Part shown: positions 1 through 11,400 of the stretch, in pieces
Layout: the number at the start of each line of letters is the position of its first letter
How positions within the stretch are numbered: position 1 is the first letter of the stretch
Assembly (NCBI GenBank): GCA_024362935.1
Contig: JANCRA010000003.1
Span: forward strand, 8,112,001-8,176,000
DNA from: Setophaga petechia
Taxonomy: Eukaryota; Chordata; Aves; Passeriformes; Parulidae
Reading direction: 5' to 3'
Length of the DNA stretch: 64,000 nt
Program-made: the position numbers and the translations under genes
The notes under the pieces: model-generated
Database searches by the model: none
Seen by the model: the letters and a program-made list of their open reading frames with translations, nothing else
What the model was told of the DNA's origin: nothing

Positions 1-81
1 GCATAGACCCCTTTGTGTCTCGTTTGTTGTAGAAAAGCATGAACTCATTGCAATTAGTTTCAGGAAATTTTTTTAGAAAAC

Positions 82-84
<3 letters not shown>

Positions 85-111
<27 letters not shown>
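85..111. repeat. Poly-T homopolymer (27 bases)
   Basis: An uninterrupted run of T lies in AT-rich non-coding DNA. No recognisable retroelement body adjoins it, so I do not call it a retroelement tail. Length in such runs is unreliable in assemblies. Confidence 0.95.
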
Positions 112-113
<2 letters not shown>

Positions 114-1784
114 TCAATCAATTTACAGCTGTGTTAATCAGGTTATTTTCTCTCCTTATGAAAACCCTGAAAATAAGCTCTTTGGGAGAGGGTATGAATC
201 GTGCAGTAAATGATACCTCAGCTAATTAGCCTAGTAGAGGATGAGCTTTTCACACAGTGAAACAGATAAATCAATGGCAGTGATGGAGGGAGGTAGTAAA
301 ATCTGTGGGAAAAAACCACGTAGCATTCTGTAAGTCAAAATTCTATATTGTTGCTTAGTTTCTTTTCTTTCTTACTAATACAGAAGAGAAAACAATGCAG
401 AAGCTCACTAAAGAAGATTCCTTCCTTATTGGCCCTTCCTGATGAGTAGCCAGAAGTGAGGAAAAATGAACAAAGGCTCCTTCCAAAGGACAGCAGTGGT
501 AATGGGTGCAGCTCGTGACAGCCCTCTCTGACCCATCTTTCTTGGTTTGTGTGAGTCAAAGCAAAGAGTAATTGTGATGTAGTTCTTCATGTTTTGGTTT
601 CTTAACAGAACAATAACACTGAAAGGATAAACGAAGTGATAAAATAAGCAAATCCCCTAACACTTTTATTATCTAATTGATTCTTTTCTCCCAGTCACAG
701 TCTTCTCAGTAGCAAGATGGTGACTTGTAGTTTGTCAAAAGCAGCAGTTTGCTGGATCTGGAGACAGAAACGCTCTGAACAAGACGAAGCTGTCTTTTCA
801 ACAACTTTGCAAAAACTGGGTATTTAGTCTCTCTGTGAATTTGATATGCTAAAAATAACTGTGTCACATGGTCTGTGATCAGGAGCCATGCTGGTCACGG
901 CTGGCCAAAGCCAACAACAAACGGCGTGGGCCACCATTGCCAAGAGAAAAGGCTGATGCAGACCACAAGTGGCTTATTCCAAAAAGCAAATAACCTTGAG
1001 GATCTGATCTACAAAAGTGCTGAAGTAAATGGGAGTTGTGGTTGCTCAACACTTCCACGGGTCAGGCTGCTCTGTCCTCATTAGCCACGCTGAATCCTAT
1101 AAACCCCGGCACTCCTTTTCCTGCAGATAAGTTATCGTGAGGGAGTATCCCAACTCACCCTGCCAAGGCCCACAATCCTACACCAAATGAAAGCCCCTAG
1201 AATACAACACTGGTATTCATTTTTGGTAGCCTAACATCTGCAGATGCCTGGTTTTACTAATCCTGCCTGTGACTAGCTCAGGCAGGCTGGCTGATGCATT
1301 CTCAGAAAGATGGAGCTCACATATGGAAGATCAGGAAAACAGCCAAACCCTCAAAAGACCTATGAAGTAAAATAAGCAGGTTTCTGGGATTTGGACATGA
1401 CATGTCTGCCATCTAGTAACTAGTCAGGGCTTGTTTCATGTAGAAAATGAAGAGTAAATAATCCAGTACCACATAAAAGGGGAATAAATTTACTGGGGCT
1501 TTTGACAAATGAGAAAAAGACTTTCAATGGTATTTTAAATGACTTTCTTGGAAAACAATGTAATTAATAATTAAAATAAAAATATGCGAATTCGTAAACT
1601 TGTTTTGTTTGGCTGTAAAAACAGTTGTATATGCTAAACTAATAGACAGGAATACAAGTGATGAAGTGTTACTGCAATAATGGAGTTGAAAACTCTGGGT
1701 CCCACTCTCAAATACAAAGAGGTTGTTAGCATGAGGTCCTGTTGGCATGAGATGTGATCTGGTAAAAGTTTGACCAGTGAAGTG
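112..1784. other. Non-coding stretch, nothing recognised
   Basis: AT-rich sequence with only short open frames (longest about 109 codons, 1524-1853 minus, unrecognised and overlapping another frame). No repeat family, RNA gene or CpG cluster was recognised. Confidence 0.6.
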
Positions 1785-1980
1785 GAAGCCAGGACACCAG
1801 AAGTTCTGTGCTGTTTTGTTCTTTGATTGATTGGGTAAGGCACAAATTGGCACAAAGGACCACTTTCAGTCTCAGTTTACCCATTTGTAAATGAAGATGT
1901 ATATCACAGCGATGTTATCAGACAGACTTAATTATTGTGATCTAATTAAAACTTCTCAAGTGTAAGGCATTATAGAAAGA
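1785..1980 (+). mobile_element. MIR-like tRNA-derived SINE relic (amniote-old)
   Basis: The segment opens with a GAAGCCAGGACACCAG-like block. About 80 bases on comes TCTCAGTTTACCCATTTGTAAATGAAG, which follows the order of the MIR/MIR1_Amn consensus (CTCAGTTTCCCCATCTGTAAAATG), and then a GTGTAAGGCATTATAGA block like the MIR/L2 3' part. The recognition is from memory of the family, and the copy is heavily diverged with no clear poly-A tail or target duplication. L2 shares the 3' segment, so an L2 relic is the alternative for the right half. Confidence 0.5.
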
Positions 1981-3865
1981 TGCAAAGTTTATTGTTCCTA
2001 AAGTACACGTAAGATTTTCAGATTTCCTAATCTTCTGCACTTGTATTTCATGGGCAACTTTAGCTGTGAATAATGTTTTCCTTTACACACACACATGTTC
2101 TGTTGAAAAATAACATTCTCTTTGCTTTCTAACAAAGTTTTCTGTAGTGTGGCTTGGCATCCAAAAATAAGGCTACAGTTCTGCTGAGCATTGATTTAGT
2201 TTAAGTCTTCAATTTAGTTAATTTCTCTGAGCCATGTAAGATGCTGACTTGCAGATAGTTCTACAATAGCTAAAATACTACTTAAAGATATAACGCTGGT
2301 GAACAGTTTATTCATTATATAAAAGACCTCTTAACTTTACAAGCCAGAATTGTTCATTATAATGAATGCTGATTTTCTGCACAGGAACTATTAATCTTCA
2401 TTTTAGCTTTTTGTGCATAAAAGAGGATGCTCACAGCTATAGAAGTACGAGTGTTTGCTGTACTTAACGGGAAGAATGAATTAAGGGTCTCCTGATGAAC
2501 ATGCTACTGCTTTGGAAATACTGTGGCTCTCTTGCTAGGACATGATGCTGGGTTTGTGTAAAAAGATGTAAGGGGCTGCTTGGTGATACTCTCAGCGTCC
2601 CTCTGACTTCAGAATGCAGAAACATTCAATAGGGAAGGGCATGGCTCCGTCAGCCTCAAAGTTCTGCTCAAAGGTTGGTTTTTGGTTCTTGGTGTTAGAA
2701 TAATGCTCTCTGACTTACTGGCAAATGGGATCTTGTATGGCCACCTGTAGCCTTACTGTGTGTCCTGCTGCTACTCACATCAGGATGTTGTGAGTGGCTG
2801 TGATCTCCACCGGACAATTCAGGTACTTGTGGTAGCACCCTGCATCGGGGGGCAGGATCTTGATGAGCAATAAAGGGGACATGGCAGGGCAGTGCTCAGA
2901 GCACATCACTGTGTTGTAGTAGAGAATGTGACATGGCTAAGAAGGAGTGGAGCTGAATACTTGGGCCAAGAAATTTGCATTTTCACTGTTGAAAAACATA
3001 TGTGAGTAAACTGTATTAAAACTACAAAAAAAATGATATCTTGCACTGAATATGGAAATTAGGAGCCAATGTCAGAAGCAGCTAATGCCTCTCTGCTAGG
3101 GGCAACTATGTTTGTCAGGGAGCTAGGACAGGTGTCAAAAAGAGAGCACATCTCCAGGACATTCACTGCAATCTGTGTGCCAGCTCTTTGGCCAGGCAAA
3201 CTGGCTCAGAGCAGCCCTGTTCTTTGGCCTGGGTCTGACTGAGACAAGTTGGCATCACGGTAGAATCCAGGTATCTGATCTTCCCTGTGGTTTCCTTTGG
3301 GGTGGCCCCATCAAGTCAATTTTCCCTGGTCTCAAACCCTTTTTTTCACCGAGCAAAGGTACCACAGACTGTGGCAGAAGGGCTGCTGCAGTCCCTGCTG
3401 GGGTTCAGCCCTTCACAAGCACAGCAGGCTGGGGTGGTCCTTGGCTCAGATAGACAGTGCTGGGGGCAGGTGGCACCTTCCCTTTCACTGCTTGGAGAGG
3501 TCCTTTTCAGGTCTAACTCTCCTGTCACTAATTTTAGTCTTATGTAATTCAATTACTTTAGTGAGGTTGCTTCCCGATTTATGTCATAGAGAGTGAATCA
3601 GCCCTTGAGCCTTTTGCTGGACAAAGTATGATGTTACACTATTTCTGGACATCATCATGTGCTGATTGTGCAACAGATAAGAATAATGCTTGGTAAGTCA
3701 TTAGTACTTCAGTTCAATTTGTGCTAAAATAATCAGCTACATCCCATTTAGTTTCTAAAGCCTCCTCATTATTGCTGCAAACATCAGCCCCATGACCTGC
3801 TTTTCACTCTGTGAGAGAAGGGTAGAGTGAATTTAATGTGATCTCTGCATTACAAAAAATCTGCT
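1981..3865. other. Non-coding stretch, nothing recognised
   Basis: Mixed-composition DNA. Overlapping open frames at 3175-3596 on both strands are under 100 codons and resemble no family I know. A G-rich segment near 2840-2860 on an otherwise ordinary background was inspected for a coding exon and not supported. Confidence 0.5.
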
Positions 3866-3945
3866 GCTGAAATCTCCCTTGAAATCAGGTGGTGCCTTAT
3901 CATTGACTTCAGTGAAGGTAGGATCAGGTCCAAATTTCAAACACT
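3866..3945 (+). repeat. Relic of an amniote interspersed repeat with a TTGACTTCAGTG core
   Basis: The words CATTGACTTCAGTGAAGG and GGATCAGGTCC in this spacing recall the old amniote repeats that carry self-complementary CCATTGACTTCAATGGGAG and GGATCAGGCCC segments, which are frequent in turtle, crocodile and bird DNA. I do not know its library name with confidence. Similar words recur near 35.5 kb and 44.4 kb in this window. Confidence 0.35.
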
Positions 3946-4754
3946 TAATTTTACAGCAGAAGAGAGTCAGGCTTAAATTGCTGCACTTCTTTGGCAAATA
4001 ATGAATGGGACCTCATTATCTCTATTGGGACGTGACTTTACAGACGATTACATGCTGAAAGTATTCTACTGATAGACTGGCTCTGTCCTGAACTGTGAAA
4101 TCTGCACAGAGAGTCAGAGACTGCTAACTTTCAAGACACTTCATTCATTCTCATATCATGAATGGTTTTTGTCAATGAATGGGACTACTGACCTTGATGA
4201 TCTAGTACTGGCATTTCCTGCTAGGTACAAGCACAGTGATGCTATGACTACTGAGCAATATCCCTGCATTCTTTTAAGATGCAGAATCATCCAAAATAGC
4301 ATTTACCAGAATTTTTCTCCTTGTAAGGTATTACTGTGACCTTTTCAATTTCTAAAGCATTTGATATGAAAACAGTATAGAGATTAAGAATCAAAGAAGT
4401 TTCTCCAGAAGTCTTATGTAGAAAATCTTGATCTGAGTTTCTGAACATATATTTGTTAACATGTTGTAAATCAAGAAGTGACAAAATGAATTTGATTGAC
4501 TTTATCTTTATTGCATATTACAGGTGAAATGTAAATAGCACAGGAGTAGAAAGATTTTGACCATGATGGATTCTATTTTCTCCTGCCACACATCCCCTGA
4601 ACTCTACTTTTTAGAGGCATTTTGGGACTAAAACCAGTAGTTCATGTGTGCTTTTTGAGTGTCTATAATGGGTGCCGTGTAGAAAGCGTGTTGAGAGTGC
4701 GTAAGAGACTTAATGATTTATGAATTTATTCTTACAAAACATTTCTGAGTCAGA
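3946..4754. other. Non-coding stretch, nothing recognised
   Basis: AT-rich DNA with one short unrecognised open frame (4287-4484, minus). No repeat or RNA gene was seen. Confidence 0.6.
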
Positions 4755-4870
4755 TAAATACTGTTATTGCTGTTCTGCACATGGGTAAATTGAGGGGTGG
4801 AAAGCTCAAGTAGCACGCACAAGATCACCCAGCAAGTCTAGAGAAAATAGGCTGGAACCAGAACGTTTCA
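4755..4870 (-). mobile_element. MIR-like SINE relic, reverse orientation
   Basis: Read on the plus strand it shows, in order, a ...GCACATGGGTAAATTGAGGGG block, AAGTAGCACGCACAAGATCACCCAGCAAGT and a GGCTGGAACCAGAACG block. This is the reverse-complement order of the MIR consensus (CCCATTTTACAGATGGGGAAACTGAGG, CAAGGTCACACAGCAAGT, GGATTTGAACCC-like). It is diverged but collinear over about 110 bases. No tail or target duplication was found. Confidence 0.6.
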
Positions 4871-6985
4871 TTTCTATTTTCATGTTCTGTAAGTGTTAGA
4901 TCATCTTTCTCCCATGATTAGCTGCTAGTCTGGCACAAACTCAGGACCATTATGATAGAGCTATTTTTCATACAATGGGATGAGACTGCCGTGGCTTTAA
5001 TTACAAGCATGTGTTCACTCCTTTATGGCATTGTGATTGTTATGTAAGGTGATGTGTAAAATTAATGAATTTTAAATTAGGAGTTTACATTACAAACCCT
5101 TTGGGGCAGGGAAAATTTGCTTTCTCCCTGTTCATACAGCACTTATTAACTTGGAGTCCTAGTTAATGACCGGGCCTTGGAACTGGTACACCAATGCAAG
5201 AATAAAAGTAATTATCAGATTATTTTTATTCAAGAAGAAAATGTTTTACTTAAATGAGGAGGAAATCCCACCTTCAGAAATTTACAGAAACGTTTGTACT
5301 TCTGACTGAACATACTTTTCATAGAATTCACAGCTGGGATGGGACACATAGTTTTAAACTTGAGTTTAGGAGTAGAAACATCCTAAACATGTCCCACAAC
5401 ATATGTTTCTAAATTTTGTAAATTTAACCCAACTCTTTTGGAGAACAATATGATGATTTCAGAAATGAATAAATGATGATACATTTATAGCTTCTTTTCA
5501 AAGAAAAGAAAGGTAGCCAATCCTTATGACTAATAACTATTATTTAAAGTACAATCTGAGACGCTTGTAAAATTTCAGCCAGGGTCTTGGCATGACTTGG
5601 TGCCCAAGAAAAGGATATCTATATTGGGAATCAGTTGCTCTTACACAATCTTTTTGATGATTTGGAACCACTTAAAAATAAGGGGTTGATGATATAATAC
5701 ATTCTTTGGATTTGGAGATGTTCATCCTATTCCTGCTTTGAATTAAGAGAATATATTGGTGGTTTAGTTAAATGTCTCTTAAGTCAAAATTATATGTCTT
5801 TCTTTATCCTGCATGGGAAGCCAGATCCAGCTCTTACTGTAAAAAGAAACACACAGGTGCTAAGAGCTTTCAGCTGCTTTAAGAGTGAGATTTCAAATAC
5901 TGCAGTGAATTTGAAGCTGTGGTCTGCAGACCACCAAAGACCTGGGCAGTGTCTGTACAAGAGCTGGCTCATCAGATAGCATTGACTGGTTTTTTTTTTG
6001 TTTGTTTGTTTGTTGGTGATTTGGGGTTTTTTTTCCCCCAACAGTTTAATGGTGTTAAAAGTAGCGAAAAACGCATTAAATATTTCCTAGCTAGCACTTT
6101 CAAATGCTAACAGTTGTGCTTGCCTCAGGGCTGTTATTCAGCCACCAAAACCAGAAGGTTTCTGTGTGATGAGAAAGCAGGGGTGAGTCTTCATGACAAA
6201 ACTTAAGAAGATGCTGCTTGTAGTCTGAAACTATTAAGAATCTCTGGTTTATGTCCCGCTTAAAACCTGTTGGTAAATGCAAACATCTGACTTCACTAAG
6301 CAACTGAGGTGTATTTATATCATTGTGAGAATGCAGACAGGATGCTCATGAATTGTAATGATTTTTTCTGATGTGATACTGTCAGTACAAGTTACATATG
6401 GAGGACTTGCTGCTGGTAAAATGCTCTACAGCAGCTAATGATCACCAAATAATAAAATAAAGGTGTGATATAATATTTAATCACCTAATAGAACATTGCA
6501 ATCTATATATTTAATCTGAAAAGCTTATAAAGGATACAAGATTAAAAGTGGCAGTCATTAAAGTAGAATATATGCTGTGCAATTGATTAACAATTACAAA
6601 AGCATGATGAATCAAAAGCCTAGGCTACATTTTTCTCCTTTAAAACTCCATCCTATGCTATTCTAAGTTATTTCTCTGCCACCTAGGGTACAGGAATAAG
6701 CCTCAGTAAAATTTAGCCGCCCATAGGTGTGGCATTTCTAGATCTGGTGTTCAGCTCTTGAAGGCGCTATTTTCCCACCAAATCTAGAAGGCAGAAAACT
6801 GTTTCACTCATACTTTTCTGCAACAGAGAGCTGGACATAGCAGGGAGAAGCATGGGTTATCAAAATAGTTTTTGCTATGCAATATGCTTATAAATCAGAG
6901 ATTTCACAATGCTACTTATACAGAGTTCATGATGGCAATTGTCTGTTTGTTACAACTGGGACTACTAAAAGGATTTGTCACTGAA
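4871..6985. other. Non-coding stretch with one TTTG simple repeat
   Basis: AT-rich DNA. A T-run followed by (TTTG)n lies at about 5990-6014. Small open frames around 5790-6303 sit on both strands and are unrecognised. The words TAGAATTCACAGCTGGGATGGGA at 5322 recall a CR1 3' end but were too short to call. Confidence 0.6.
5990..6014. repeat. T-run plus (TTTG)n microsatellite
   Basis: A run of T is followed directly by about four TTTG units. Confidence 0.85.
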
Positions 6986-6989
6986 ATTC

Positions 6990-7330
6990 TTGAGGCCAGA
7001 ATAATCTTTGGCCATTTTTAGTCTGATGCAATGCAAAATTAAAAAAGTAAATAAAATTCAGATAAACCCTGTGCAAAGAAATAGGTAAAACTAGGGGAAT
7101 CCACTCTAGGTGACTCGTCTAAAAGAAGAAATTGATTTCAACAGCACATCAATTGTGAATTGCTGAAACTATTAATTAAAGCCATTACTTGGAAATCAAT
7201 AGAAAAGAAACTGTATCCATTTGCTCAATCCAGCAATTTAAATTTCTCAGGATGCCATGAATAAACTGTGAAATGTATCTTTAAAATAAAGTTTTTAATT
7301 AGAACTGGCAGTTCTGAACCTGCTCTTGGC
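6990..7330. promoter_or_regulatory. Candidate conserved non-coding element (tentative)
   Basis: This unique, repeat-free, AT-rich block has a high density of homeodomain-type cores (for example ATTAATTAAAG near 7170 and TTTTTAATTAGAA near 7293) and no open frame. The texture is like that of vertebrate conserved non-coding elements, but conservation cannot be seen from one sequence. It could equally be ordinary AT-rich DNA. Confidence 0.2.
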
Positions 7331-8349
7331 AGGAGCCAACCTACTGAAAAAGAGCCCGATGAATAGACTGTAAAGTGTATTTGCTTGATGCTTTAGCATT
7401 TAACAATAAAAAATGAAAGAAAAAAAAGAACTATCAACCTATAATACTTTAAGTTCTGTTTCAGCATCAACATTAGAAGATTTTTTTCTCTATAGTTAAA
7501 GCAGCTTGGAATTTTCAACTGTCATTCTTTTACAATAGGTAAAAATGCGCCAAATAGGTGCCAAATACAGATGGTTTCCTGAAGGGTGAAACCTGTTTTA
7601 CAGGAACACACACAAAAAAAGAAGAAGTAAAAATGAGTAAAAGGAAAAAAAAAACCCCACTTGCTATAGCAGATTCAGCAGTTTAAGTGCCACCCTACAA
7701 TCCATGGCTGGACTGCTGGTGCCAGTAATCCTTCAGTGGTTGTGACCTGACTCAAGCACTCAGCCAAGCACACGCTGAATTCTACTTTGCTCAAATTGCA
7801 TTGTCTCTTATCAGGACTTAAGCATGTGCTTAAAGTTCAATGTCTGAATTTTAAATATGGTTTAGGCATGACACCTGCTTGGCAGAAATTACTCAGTTAT
7901 TTTCAAATATGCCTCACTGCTTGTTCCCCAGAATAAGTGGTGCTAACATTTTTAAAAATCCTATTTTAGGCTGAGTAAAATAGGTTAATTTTTTTGCTTT
8001 GGTAAACGTCTATGGTGAGGAAATAAAAGTTTATGTTAAGGGCCAAAAGATTGGGTGAATAAAAGGGAACAGTATCCTATGCCACCTGTCTCTGCTGATT
8101 CTTTTGAGAAACGTGAGTCCAACTGTGCTTCCCTTTCACCTGTGGTTTAGGGGCCTTGGTGGCTTCTGCATTCCTCTTCTTTCATATTGCTCTGACTGTG
8201 ATGCCTTTTAGAAAGATCCATTTTTTCTGTAGTTGAAGCCCAATAACCCTTGTCGCTGACCTCACCAGCCATGTGCTCAGTGTGAGCATGACTCACAGTA
8301 GCGATGAGGAATCCTTATTCTCTCTAATTTGCCTTTCCCAAAGAAAAAA
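7331..8349. other. Non-coding stretch, nothing recognised
   Basis: AT-rich DNA with short A-runs near 7413 and 7646. No gene, repeat family or RNA was recognised. Confidence 0.6.
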
Positions 8350-8404
8350 GGGGGAGTGGGGGTGTGGGGGGGACAGTGGGTGGTGGTGGTGAGGGGATGG
8401 GGGA
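8350..8404 (+). other. G-run tract, potential G-quadruplex
   Basis: Runs of five, five and seven G occur within 8350-8372, separated by AGT and TGT. They are followed by further GGG, GGGG and GGGGG runs to 8404. This satisfies the usual G3+ with loops of 1-7 pattern on the plus strand. The tract is isolated in AT-rich DNA and not next to a recognised promoter. Confidence 0.6.
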
Positions 8405-11400
8405 GATTCTGGTATTTCCAAACTCACTTGCTGGAAGTGTTGTGTCAGTTACGATAATTTGGTCTAGCACATAAATCCTTAGGCTGACTTGTGATTTCCA
8501 GCACACCCCTTGTAGTCTAATTGAGGAATTGCTTTTCTGTCAGTCACATACTGTGGTGGAAATGCAAGAATGTGGGAAACAATAGGAGCAGGCTCGTACT
8601 GAGTCAAAACAGATAAAGCCAAATTGCTTGTTGGACTGAAAGATAGGAGCAAGTAAGTTGGTTAGAAAGCCATTGCTGGTGCCTCTGCAGAGGGTACTTG
8701 CCCAGTGTGGGTGCATGGGGGACAGATGGGCAAACCAGCAAGAATGCCATGAACCTTTTCTTTATGAAAGAGGGCATCAAAATAACATAGTATGCTAGAG
8801 CCTGCAGGGCGAGGAGAGCACTCTCCAGATTGGTCTGGAGGCAGGAGATAGCTGGGGTAAAATAAGCCCATGAACATGTTGGGTGTGCAGTGAGTGGTGC
8901 GTGGACTGCGTGGGAGTGAGGGATCTGTGCTGGGATCTGGGATCTGACTGTGCTGCTCCCAGGCTGCCAACGCTCTGGATCAGTTCAAGATGGCTGCCCA
9001 AGGGAGCACGTGGTGGGCTTCTTTTCCTCTGGAGACTTTTGTTTGTTATTCCTTTTCTGGTTATTTCCTCTAATCTGAAGAACAAGATGTCCTTAATGAA
9101 AACAGATGTTTTGCTCCCTTGCATATGAAAAAAATATAATTTCCCCAAAATAGAATAAACAGAAAGAATGCTGAAACCAGTGATGGATTTCCATAAACCT
9201 CTTCATCAATGGCCTGACCTACTGCTCCCTTTGCCCCTGACACATTGTGGAAGCTGTTGATGCAAAGGTCCTTGGTGAGACCAGGGTGTAGGAGGGAGCG
9301 AGCTGTGTGCCTCTGTAAAGTGTAAACACCACACTGAGCTGGCTCACAGCTTTCCTCATCCATGGTCTCCCACTGTGAGATCCTGGTCAATGGCAGCTTT
9401 TGTCATTGGCTTCAGTGTAACTCGGAATTGGTCCCAGTATTTAATTTAAAGCACAGCACACAAAACACCAAAATCATAACATCCCTGCTACATTTATAGA
9501 GCTGCATAAGCCACCGATTAACAAATGGATGAGATACTGAACTTTGCTTTACCATCTGTCTTTAATTACATAAAATAACTTGAAGCAATTAACAAGAAAG
9601 AAACACTGTGACACAAATAAATAAATCCTATTGATAGAATCAGATGAGGGAATACTTGAATATATGGATGAAAGTCACCGAAGCTGCATGATCTGAACTC
9701 AATAATATTACAAATACTATCTGAAAGATTTCCACTGACATTACCAATTATTTTTGAAAAATATTAGTTACCTGTGAGGATGCAGAGGAACAAAAGGGAA
9801 GCTCTGTGTGTGTGACTACAAAAGGCAATGTGTGGTCTATCCAACAGTCTAAGTTTTTCTTTCACAGATAAGAGAAATTAATATCAACAGAAAAATATAC
9901 AAAGCATGAGGTTTCATAACTGTGGACCTACAATGAGTCACGTAAGTCTGTGTGCTTGTAAGTGTTTAGGCACCAGTCGGGATTAGGCTTTTTAACACTT
10001 TGCAGGATTTAAGTTCTTAGCCCATTTTTTCAGCATTCAAATACACTTGTTTGCCTTCTCTGTCTAAGCATTTAATACAAACAAGTACTGTACAACAGGT
10101 ATTGAGTGACTGCTGAGGGGATTAAGAACTGACTAACTGATAGGTGTCAAAAAGCAGCTGTCAGCTCTGAAGGAAAGCTCTGGAGTCACTTTGCAGAAAT
10201 GGGTGTTACTCTTGGCGGCCCCAGTAGTGCCCTTAATGGTCAAGAGACAAGTACATCCCTATTTAAACAATGCTTAGTAAACTAGGGAGGAAATTAAAAT
10301 TGGTGGGATGATAAATAAATTGTGAAGATGGAGCAGCCCAAATTCGGTAAGCAGGACCTCTGCAGAAAAAAATCTTAAATCGTGCACAAATAGTCTCTGT
10401 ATTGATGCAACAGAAATCATATTCCAAGGGTGGTGCTTGAAGAGTCCATGGTATCACTGCAGGGAAGCAATTGGACACAGGGCTCGATCTGATGGTGTGG
10501 AAGAGGAATTACATCCTCTTTGAACAAGTTAGCAGGGATGTATGGGTTGACTTATGTGGCTGGGGCGCGTTGCAGCACAGTGGGTGCTAGAAATCTGAAA
10601 AAGGGTGGGAGAAAAAGTACAAGAACTGCTTGCAGATTGGAAAGTACGTTTTGTTTCCCTTACCAAAATGAGATGACTGGATTACAGTGTATAATTACCT
10701 TCACAACAAGAAAAAAAGTGTCTTGCATCAGATGAATATATTACAAGAATCAGTGGGTGGAAATATAAGCCAAGTAAATTTAAGCGAGCATTGAGGCTTG
10801 GATTTGTAGCAGTAAGTGTGATGAACTGCTGAAACAAACAGCCTAAGAAAGCAATTGTGTACATGTCAAAATTGAATCCCTTTCTGGAAAACACATGTCA
10901 GACAAGCAGAAATTTTGGGTTCCATATATAGGTAATCGGGTAATGTCTGCGACAGAAATGTTAGACAGGACAGTTAATGGACATTTCTGACCTCAAAGGC
11001 CATAAATCAAGGACAATGTCTTTAATATTTTAAATATTTAATAACTTTAATATTTTAGACGAATTTCTTTTTGTTTCTTACAGCTAAGTTGTTCAACTAA
11101 TCCCAAGGAAACACTGAGGCAAATAGTATCAGGAACAGCAAGTGGTATGGTCTTGCAAAAAGTAAAATATATTAAATATGCCTTTCATGTTAATATGCAA
11201 CATATAAATTCTATATATTAAAGATTTAGGGACCAGGGCTGTAGGCTGTGGCCAGGATGTTCAAAATTGGCACTCAGCAAGCAAGGCAGTATGCTCAGTG
11301 AGTGAACTGAGAGATACACAGCATGCTGGGAATGTGGGTGAGTGCTGTGTGGAGCACTGAATGTGTCATTTGACACGGTTTCAGGTATTCATGTTGAGAG

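Noticed and set aside
2780..2880. Possible coding exon on the minus strand (open in two frames, GC-richer)
   Set aside because: No acceptor and donor pair around it, two frames equally open, and no recognisable peptide.
5322..5350. CR1-like 3' end words (TAGAATTCACAGCTGGGATGGGA)
   Set aside because: Too short and too diverged, with no adjoining CR1 body or octamer tail.
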